DNA of 64,000 nt from Alcanivorax limicola. Lineage in GTDB: Bacteria; Pseudomonadota; Gammaproteobacteria; Pseudomonadales; Alcanivoracaceae. Made by a program: the position numbers and the translations under genes. Below, one piece after another: positions 7,420 to 17,200 of this stretch (the first letter of the stretch is position 1; every line of letters starts with the position of its first letter). The DNA lies in the NCBI RefSeq assembly GCF_019931215.1, contig NZ_JAIOUB010000002.1, positions 1 through 64,000 on the forward strand, in the 5' to 3' direction. The notes under the pieces are model-generated. The model saw nothing but the letters and a program-made list of their open reading frames with translations, was not told the origin of the DNA and ran no database searches.

Positions 7420-7821
7420 CTATCGCCCTTGTGACATCCCTTCCCAACCAAGATGGCCGGTACGTTTATGAATATCTCGCGGAACTAACTGCATGCGGCC
7501 AGTATCTTGGTGATGGTGCCACGAATAACCATCAATCCTTGGCGAACCGCTTCTTATCTGCTGCAACTGGGCATCCGTGAAACTGGCGGTACGGACCTGC
7601 CCTCTACCAACGGCTTCCGCCAAATCAGATGTGGCCATTTGCATTTGTTGTGTGTAACTCGCCCCTCTGAACTGATCAACTGGCAGGCGCGTGTCAAAAC
7701 GAGCCACATCATCAAAGATCGGAAAGCCTCGCCGGTCAAAGACGATCCCGGTCACAGGATAGCGTTGCCCTGTCAGGAGAACGTTCCTGCCACCCAGCGG
7801 CGGAACGGTCGTAGAAGTCAC
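7420..7821 (-). CDS. Displaced HNH/WHH nuclease toxin tip without an Rhs core
   Basis: The ORF contains GYSWHHHQDTGRMQLVP and DIHKRTGHLGW, the WHH motif of HNH/endonuclease VII-type toxin tips. A short RRGFPIFDDVARF segment before it is equivalent to ERGFPDFSPHSRA of the tip at 4390-6840. The two tips are therefore related but divergent, and have different antidotes. The frame stays open upstream of the GTG at 7821, almost to the stop of the preceding immunity gene (about 7919), reading NNPARSLGNDVPYAPHAARQ. It has no native start and is a displaced tip. It ends just before its immunity gene. Confidence 0.7.
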   Translation of the reverse strand: MTSTTVPPLGGRNVLLTGQRYPVTGIVFDRRGFPIFDDVARFDTRLPVDQFRGASYTQQMQMATSDLAEAVGRGQVRTASFTDAQLQQIRSGSPRIDGYSWHHHQDTGRMQLVPRDIHKRTGHLGWEGMSQGR

Positions 7822-7922
7822 GCTGCCTGCACCATGGACGGTTTCTAGCTGCTGTCTAGCAGCATGAGGCGCATACGGAACATCGTTACCTAAAGAGCGG
7901 GCGGGATTGTTTGCCCCCCCTT

Positions 7923-8201
7923 TTAGATTATTTCCTTGCGAATTTCTCCAATAGCTTTCGCTAATGGCTTGAAGCTTTCTGGCTGCTCAAAGTATACGTC
8001 TGACCCCTGCCTTGAGAAAGTGAGGACCTCCAGCTTTGCTTTACTGAGATCATTACAATCCAAAGCATCAATTAGACGCTGTGCAGTCGCAGCTATCATT
8101 TCCATTCCTGCCCGTCGTTCTTCATCAACCCCCGGAGCAGGGATGTCCATTGTATATGCATGAAGCTCAGTTTCAGCCCACGTTTTTAGGTGTGCATTCA
8201 T
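7923..8201 (-). CDS. Putative immunity protein for the main Rhs toxin
   Basis: A 92-aa, mostly helical, acidic soluble protein (MNAHLKTWAETELHAYTM through GEIRKEII). Its ATG shares a base with the TAA of the 9.3-kb Rhs gene (TAATG), so it is translationally coupled to it. Size, position and lack of any export signal point to the antidote of the Rhs C-terminal tip. I do not recognise the family. Confidence 0.6.
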   Translation of the reverse strand: MNAHLKTWAETELHAYTMDIPAPGVDEERRAGMEMIAATAQRLIDALDCNDLSKAKLEVLTFSRQGSDVYFEQPESFKPLAKAIGEIRKEII

Positions 8202-11200
8202 TACGGAAGCTCCTCAATAATCGCTCTTGGACCCAAGACATTATATGTTTGATCAGCCCCGCCGGTTAGGTGGCTGCCGTACTGAGTCTGCGGCGCCACT
8301 CTACCTTGAAACACCGTTGTGCCCGGCTGCAACCTAACCGTAGCTGCTTGAGTAGCGTTATTATTGGGGAGTGCCAATCGTTCGATCCTAGATTGTGGCG
8401 TGGACAACCATTCCGATGTAGACCACCTACCTCCCAACTGTGCATTAACTCCATCAAAATAACGGAATTCAGTCAATTCTTGAGCAAGTGTGTTAACCCG
8501 GAATGTTTCTAGATCAAAAGCTCGAATAAGCTGATTTCGTTCGGATACGGGAAGATCCGGACGAGCCTCACGCAATATTTGTCTTCCTTGTCGGACATTC
8601 GCCGCCGCTTCCGCTCGAATGGCAGCCGTATTGTTGTTTGGAACCACCGCCTGCGCCCGCCGACTCACCGGCGCTTCCGAGATATCCGGTACGGCATTAT
8701 CGTATCGGGAACCTTGTCCGCCTGTCTGCACCGTATTGATCTGCGGGACGCGCTGGTTCTCCACAACCCGTGTTTGCCGCTGGGGAGCAGTATCTACCGC
8801 TTCGCTGATTTTACGGCTTCGATGCAGCATCCCGGGGAGTCGCGACGGGAAACTCCCCGTCATCAGAAGGAGGGCTGCTGGCCCCGTCGACGCCGTGAGC
8901 GAGGCGGTGTGAGTCTCAAACTCCTCAACCGTGACATCAAAGTACGCCGCCCCGGCCCGGCTCGGAAGCGACAGGGCATTCAGCCCCGCATTGGCCAGCG
9001 CGATGGGCACATTCAGGACAGACGAGCCTGCTGCGGCAGCGTAATCCAGGCTCTTGTAGCCGCTATTCACTCGCTGGAACGGCTCCAGCTGGAAGGTTTC
9101 ATCCGTCAGGCGACGATTGAAGGCCGGTATGGGCTCTTCGCCATCCGGGTCCACATACACCGTCGGAGTGCGGTTGCCGTTGTCGTCGTAGCTGTAGCTG
9201 ACCGTCTGCCCGAAGTGGTCGGTCTGGTGGATCAGGCGGTCGAAGCGGTCGTAGCGGTAGGCTGTGGTCCGGGCGGCGCCGCCTTCTGCGGTCAGGGTTT
9301 CTGTCACACTCAGCAGGTTGTTGTTGGCGTCGTAGGCATAGGCTTCGCTGGCCAGTGCGCTGAGGTTCGTATCCAGCAGCCGGCGGGCGGTGCGGCGGTC
9401 CAGGGCGTCGTAGTCGTGCTCGATCAGGGTGCCGTCGGGCAGGCTCTCCAGGCGCAGGTTGCCGTGGGCGTCGTACTCCAGATAGGCGTGGATGGTGCTG
9501 TCCGGGTAGCGCTGCTGCAGCGGCCGACCCAGGGGGTCGTAGGTCCAGTGGGTCTGCCGGCCCGCGCCATCGGTCACCTGGAGGCGGGCGCCTTCGCCGG
9601 TGTAGTGGTAGTGCGTGGTGTTCTGCACAGGGTCGGTCACGCGCTCGGGCAGGTTGGCCAGGGTCCAGTCGGTCTGCCAGACCCCGCCTTCCGGGGTGGT
9701 GCGTGTTGTCCGATTGCCGTTGGCGTCGTAGGCAAAGGTGGTGACCTGGTTGCGGGGGTCGGTCTGTGTGAGGCGCTGGCCGCGCTTGTCGTAGCTCCAG
9801 TGGGTCTGCTGGTTCTCGGCGTCACGGCGGGTGATCAGGTTGCCCTGGGCGTCGTAGGTGTGCACCACCACGGCAGCGGCTTCGCCGACTTCGCGGCTGA
9901 CCAGGTTGGCATCATTGTATTCCCAGGTGGTGGTATAGCCGTTAGCGTCACGGCGCCGGAGCAGGTTGCCTTCGCCGTCGTGATCTTCGGACAGCACCAG
10001 CACGCCGTCACGCCAGGTGCGTGTGCGGCGATGCAGGCCGTCGTAGGCGTAGCGCGTCTCGATGTCGCGGCTGTCGGTTTCGCTGACGAGATTGCCGTGG
10101 GCGTCATAATCCAGCTGGCGCACCTGGCCCAGTGGGTCGGTCACATGGACCAGGCGGCCGAGGGCGTCGAACACCTGCACATGGGTGCCGCCGCGGGCGT
10201 CCTGACGCAGGACGGGGTTGCCTTCGGCATCGTAGGTGGTGTGCTGCGCCTGGCCCAGGGGATTGATCTCGCTGACGGGGCGGTTCAGCACATCGTAGAC
10301 CGTTTCCCAGGTCTGTTCGGGGTGCACGCTCAGGGTGTCGTTGATGTGCCGGTAACGCAGGTTGCCCTGGTTGTCATAGACGTAACGGATTTCCAGCTCG
10401 TCTTCCGCATGCTGTGGCATGAAGGCGGCGCTGCGCTCGCCGAACGCGTTGTAGTGGTAGCGGGTCACGGTGCCGCGGGCGTCGGTTTCGCTCAGCACGG
10501 CGCCGCGGGCATCATAGCTGAAGGCTTCCAGCAGGCCCTGATCGTCGGCGGCCTGGCGCAGGCGATTGCGGTGATCCCAACTGCGCTGGATCACGTTCTG
10601 ATTTGGCCAGGCTTCGGTGAGCACATTGCCGGCATCGTCGTGGGTATAGGTGATCGCCCCCAACGGCGCGGGGCGCTCGAGGCGAGTCAGGCGCCCTGCC
10701 TCGTCATAGGTATAGCGGGTTGCCGCACGGCGGCTGTTGAGGCTCAGCGTCCGGTCGCCCAGGTTGTTGTAGGTGTGTTGTTGTTCGGATAACAGCGCGT
10801 CGTCCGCGCCGTAATGCCGTTGCCGGGCGAGCTGGCCGTCCTGCGTCCAGTCGCGCACGATGCGGTTGCCATTGGCATCGGTTTCAGCGACCACGTTATC
10901 GTGGCCATCGTAGGCCCAGAGCAACGTGCGGCCCAGGGGCGCCTCCTGGCGCACCATGCGATGCATGGTGTCATAAACATAGGTGACGGTGTCGCCAAGC
11001 CGGTTGGTTTCGGATGTCCGGTTGCCCTGCTCGTCGTAACCGTAAAGCGTGATCTCGCCATCCGCATCGGTATGTGTCAGGGGCAGCCCGCGCGGGGAAT
11101 AGCTCCAGCTATCCGTTCTGCCGTTGCCCCGGTCTTCGTGCAAGATCCAGCCTTGCTCGTCAACCGCGTACTGCACCGCACGGACACCGTCGGCGCCGCC

Positions 11201-14200
11201 CTGGGTGCTGCTCGCCGTGCGATGATCGTGATCGTTCCAGATATGCGTGGTCACGATGCCCAGTGCGTCGGTCTCGGCCACCAGATTGCCATGGGCGTCG
11301 TAAGACCAACTCGTCTGCTCGTCGTCGCCGCCAGGCACGGTCCGTGTTTCGTGCACCCTGCGCCCGGCTTCGTCGTATTGCCAGTGCGTCTCGAAGCCAT
11401 TGCGGTTTATATGAAGAACACGATTCCCCGCTGCATCGTAGGCGTAGTGCTCAGTGATACCCAGCGGGTGGCTCGCCTCAAGCAAGCGCCCGAACATATC
11501 ACGGCGGTATCTGATTGCTCTTTTATCACGCGCTATTGCTTCACCGGTCTGATGTCCCAGGTCGTTCCAGGTCAGGGTTTTGCTGCAACAGAGCTCCGGC
11601 TCTATGCGGATAACATGCCCTGCCCGGTCATAGTTGTAGGAGGTGCCCCAGCCGTTACGATCCACCGCTCGCAGGCGATCACCGTTGCCGGCATAGCTGT
11701 ATTCCTCCTCCGTGCCGTCCGGGTATTGCGTTCTCAGCAGGTTCCCGCGACCGTCATAGGTAAAACGCGTCTCATGGCCGTTGCGATCTGTCTGGCTGCG
11801 CAATCTGTTTTTGATAGCGCCGTTGGCGAACTGACTCGGCGAATAATAGCGTCGCTCCAGCGCCGGCTCGCTCTGCAGGCGCTCACGTATCACGTTGCCG
11901 TGATCATCATAGTCATAGGTCGTTTTGAGTGGGCCCGCTGAGGAGCGCACCGTCTCGGCACGCAGCAGGATGTCATCATCCCACTGATAGTCGATACGCG
12001 GCAGGGACTGGGAGAGCACCAGGCCTTGCGCCGTCATGACGTAATCCACATTATCGCCGCGGAAATTATTGACGCGTGTTGTCGGGGCCTCCTCGCCGAT
12101 GCGCGCACCATATTGGAAACGCATGGACACCGTGCCGTTCTGTCGTGTCTGGCGGTCAATGCCGGTTACCGCAATGCCCGGCATGGCAACATCACGCCAG
12201 GAAAGCGGTAAGGATTCATAGGTGTATTCGGTGGTGTAACCCAGAGGATCTGTGACGCCCTCCAGCTGATACCGTTTAAGGAAATCCTCAATAGAGCTGA
12301 TTTCGTCAATATCTGCGTACTGGTAGACCTCGACGCTGTCGTCATGGCCCGGGTTATGCTTGCGCACCGAAGTGAGCCGTCCATGCTCGTCGTACGCGTA
12401 ATCCACCCGATATCCCATGGGGCCCTGGATCGACTCCACGAGCTCAAAACGTACGGCTTCACCGACAAATTTCTCGCTATAACTGAACACCAGAGAGCGT
12501 CCGGCGCCATCGGTGACGGCACGCAACCTGGGCTGGCTCACGGTGGTGTCATAGTCCAGCGTCACCCGATTGCCGTTGGTGTCCTCGATATAACTGAGCA
12601 GCCAGCGGTTGCGGACGCGATACTCCGGTATGACGATGTAGTGATAGCGCGTACCGTCCTTGCTGAAGTAATCGAACGAGGAGCTGGAGCTGCTGAGTGT
12701 GCGGCGCAGCGTGCCGTTGTAGCCCTTGCCCGGCACCATTTCACCATCTTCAGCAAAGCTATCACCCTCAAAGAACTGGCCGCCACCGCCCGGGCCGCCC
12801 GCAACGCGCCATGCGCCACAGCCCATGGATTCCACGTAACCGTTGAAAATATGCCCCCAGCCACGACCGAAGGGGCTGGCATCTTCGCTCGCGGCGGAAT
12901 TGAAGAAGCGCTGCAGTGCGATACCCGGCCCGCGGCCGTCCAGCCGAAAGTCTTCGCGCGTCAGAGACAAGCCGCCATTGAACAGGTTGACGCCCTCAAC
13001 CAGTGTGTGGCCGATGGGCAAGGGGTTGGATCTGGCTGACACCAGAATCTTGCCAGTGCGCTCTTCGATGTGGCCGTCCAGGGACGATACAGCCAGCATC
13101 TCGTAATCACGGAAGCCCATGCCGGCTGCGTAGGGAACGTCGTGCCTGCCCGCCGGAAATACCTCTGCATCAACCAGCACCTGCGCACCCACGGAGACGG
13201 TAACGGTGGCCTCGTGGCTTAACGTAAAGGAGATCTGCTGACCCTGGGTGCATGACCAGTCGTTGTGAACATCGACAGCCCGCACCGCCGCAAAAAGATG
13301 ATCTTGAGCAGGCGCCATAAAGATCGGCAAATGCAATGCCGGCGCCACAGGCTCGGAACGAATACGGTGCGGCAGTACCTCATACTCCAGGGCGTGCGAG
13401 GCTTCCGGCTTCACCTCGACACCCGGCATAAGCGTCGCCGGGGCAGGGGCTGAAAAGCCACCGGAAAACAGCAGGCTGTCATCCTGTAAAAACCGCAGTC
13501 TGTGGCCGTCTGCCGGATAATTGGCAGGGCGTAGCCAGGTTTCCACCTGCACACCGGTATCGGTCTCATACACGCCTGGCGCGACAATGCGCAGCGGAAT
13601 CTGCTCCGGCGCGTCCGGGTGGGAGGACGTCACTGCGGCGATGCCAGGCTCCAGCACCCATACGTCACCGGCCGGTTGTTGCTCCATGCTATAGCTGATC
13701 CGCTCGTTGACCTGGGTCGCCACCAGCGAATGCGCGTCACCGGCCCTGAGCTGCCATTCCTCAAACCCCGGGGTCACTCTGAAAAGGTGCCGGGGGCCAC
13801 GCTCACCGTGAAATGCGGTGAGCGGGAACTCCACAGAGCCGGTCATCCATATGGGAAACCGCCCCGGTGTCTCCCTCCCGGTAATGGTCAGCTCGAAGAC
13901 ACCGTCTCCTTGATACCGGCTGGCGATATCCACACCGTCGGATACAAAGGCAAGGTCGCCCGGTTCGGCGGGCACCAGCTTCTCGATTTCAGGTAATAAT
14001 CGCAGCGCCTCGGATGGGTGGATATGAATATCGTGGCTCGCGAACATATCCGCCAACTCGCCATACCAGGCTGGCGGCACAGGCTCGGTGACCAGTTGCG
14101 GCCAATGGATGGTGATATATTGCTTGTACGCCATCTCCTGATTGATACCCGTGGCGTCAATGCGCTCCCCCTGGGGAGAAAACACCGCTGTAGCCGACAT

Positions 14201-17200
14201 GGCCGGCGTATTCATTGAGCTACTGACAGGAATATCCTCGAAGGAACGCACGGCCAGGGCGCCTATCTGAACACTGACCGATTGCGCCGCTGACGGCGGC
14301 CCTTCGGCTCTGACAAAGCCGAAGATCCTGCGTCCCGCATAATCCGTCTCAATCTCGATGATCGCGCGTGCGCAGCCACGCCACACCATTTCTCCAGCAC
14401 AGTCGGTGGCATGATCTACCAGCCCTCCGGGAACAAGCCGGGGCTCAGGTTCAACCTCGTACTGCGCACTGACACCGACATTGGCAACCGGGTTGCCGTA
14501 GGCATCGGTGACATGCAGCGCAAAATTGCCGACAAAGCGGCCGCCGCCGGAATCCAGATTGTTATAAAGCTGCGGAGGCTGGGTAATCGCGGACACTTCA
14601 TCCGCATCGCCCGGGGCGAGAATCAGTCGAAATGGCGCACTGGTGCGCATTGCGCCAGATCCGGCGTCCACCGCCATCGCCTGCACCAGCGATGTTGATA
14701 CGCGGGTCGGCTGCTTGTCGCCCGGGTTCAGCATCATGTAAGACACCACACCGCTACCGGTACTGTAGCCAAAATCTGCATTCACCAGCGCGATGCCGGT
14801 ATCGTCCGTTAACACAGGCTCAGCAGAAACGTCAGCGTCACCGGCAACTACCGAAAAATATACGGGCACACCCGCCTTGGGGCGCCCCAGGATATCCAGC
14901 ACTTGTACCATCAGCGGCGGTGCCGCTGCGCCGGGCCGGCCAATCAGCCAGTCCGTTCCGCCCAGTTTTCTGATTGCGCCTATGGGAGAATCAGCTGGCG
15001 CCGGGTCGCTGTAGATCAACGCCAATGCCCGTCGGATATCGTCCATGGGCCATTGCGAGGAGGCCGATGATCCCCCGGCCAGACCGCCACTGATAAAATA
15101 GCCCGCACTACCGGTTTGCGGTTCAGTAACACGCCAGACCGAGCCCTGCCACTCATCAAACTGAATTGACGTAGCGGGCAGCATGACCTCCATGCCGCGG
15201 CCCAACCAGCGCTGCACATCCTGTATGACATGCGGCGCATGATCGCCGGGCACCGTGTCGCCGGCGGTCAACGTAAGCAGCGGAATATTCTGGCGCTGTG
15301 CTTCCTTGAGCCCCAGATCTGCTGAAATGGCGCTGACACTGAAGTTGCTACGGAATATATCGCTTTCAAGCCACGAACCGTGCAGCGCGCTGGCTCCCAT
15401 CCATTGCGCCGCGCGGTGTTGCTGGCCTGCCTGCTGATAGACGGGCTCCGTAACATGCAGCATGGCGTCCAGTGTCAGTGCTTCCCAGCGCAACCCTTGC
15501 AAGGTGTCGAGCACATAATCATGGCGGTAGCCGTTGGCGGCCACTGTCAGTGCTGGCCAGGGATGAGCCAGGCTGAATCCCGAGACGGCAGCCAGCTGCT
15601 GTTCGTCCTTGAACCACTGGCGGTTATAACGCGCCGCAAGTTGGCTGAGCAGTCGCGCACCAGCGTATTCGGTGTCGCCTTCACTGCGGGAGCTGTAATC
15701 GATTTCCGCTGGCCCCTGGTGTGCCATGAGCGAAAGGGCTTGATACCCCCCGGCAGCCCAGGCGCGCTGTATACGTTGCTCGCCATAGGGTGCAATCAGT
15801 TCGATACGCGCCTGATGCCATTCGCCGAGCGACAAGGCACCTGCCCCGACTGCAACGCGCTCACCGTTCAAACGGATCTGCGGGCGCAAGCTGACCAGCC
15901 ATGCGGGGGTGCTGGCCAGGCCGCCAAAGGCGTTGATCGTATCCTGGACGTCCGTCGTCGCTGGCAGCCAGGAGAGCGTCAGACGCTGGTTATTCACCTC
16001 TGGCAAGAGCAGCTCGTGGGAAAGCAAAGGGGTAGGCGCAGGGCCTTCAGACATCAAGGTAACACGCACCCGATGCACCAGTGAGGCCGGGAACGCCGCG
16101 CCTTCCTCGCGTACCGCGCGGACTTCGAACGGCGTGTTCGCTGGCAAAAAATCATGGCCAGCCTTTCCGCGCCAGGCTTCATCCTGCAGTGCAGACAACG
16201 CCAGGCCCTGTTCTGCATCCAGGGATGAATAGGTTCCCGACAGGATGAAGGACGCCAGGGATTCGCCCTGTGTGCTTTCCAGCCACGCGCCTTGCAGATC
16301 GGAAATATCCTGATCTGCCAGTGCAATAAAATCTTGCACCAACTCGTGTGTATTGCCTTGCGCCAGCGGCATCATCGGCACCCACGCACTCCCTGAACGA
16401 TCCACCAGGGCGCCGCGATAATTGCCGTATGCCACACGTGCTGCCAGCCAGACATAATCCAGATCGAAGGCCGTGATGGTGCCCTGTGCAGTGACTGGCG
16501 ATACCGGACGGCCATGGCGCTGCAGGAACTGCAGCTGCTGCAGCGGCTCGGCGATACCGGTGCTGTCGAAGATGTCGTCCACCGGCACGCGCACTACCCC
16601 ATGGAGGTAGCGTGTTGGAATGGATGCCGCTCGCAGCAAGGCGCTAAGCAGCAAGGCCGCATCCGCATCATTGCCAGAGCGCAGCGAGAGCGTTGTATCG
16701 GCACCTTGCATGGCGCCCTGATACCACCGGGGGCGAATCTCCTCCTGCATGAATTGCAGAATGCGCACCGGGTCATACCCCAGCGCTTCAGCCTTCAGGA
16801 GAATCGCCTCCGAGAGGGGCGCCAACCTGCTCGCCGAAAGGTCCTCCGGGACCACGTCGATATCGACTTCCCGCGCGTACACCGGCTTGATGGGCGCGTG
16901 CGGCATGATCAGCGGCACGGCAAGACGAGTCTGCGAATAGGGCAGCGTCGTGTTGCCCAATACAGGCCGCCGACGGGACAGTGCCCGGGCGCGCTCCAGC
17001 GCCTCGCTCAAGCCAGCCAGGCGGTAGCGATCTACAAAATCCGTGCTCCGGTGCCAGACGCCCAGAAACGATGCCTCTGATGCCAACTCTGTGCGTTGCA
17101 ACCAGGCCTGGATCAGCGTGTGCCAGGGATCAGTCTTGCTGATGTAGTCATCAAGCCCGCGTGCCAGCTCATCGCGTGCCACCGCTGACAACCCGGGCGC

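Noticed and set aside
7880-7900. Third boxA-like site (CGCTCTTTAGG on the minus strand)
   Set aside because: Only the GCTCTTTA part matches, it lies inside the open frame of a toxin tip, and the surrounding bases do not match the two junction copies.
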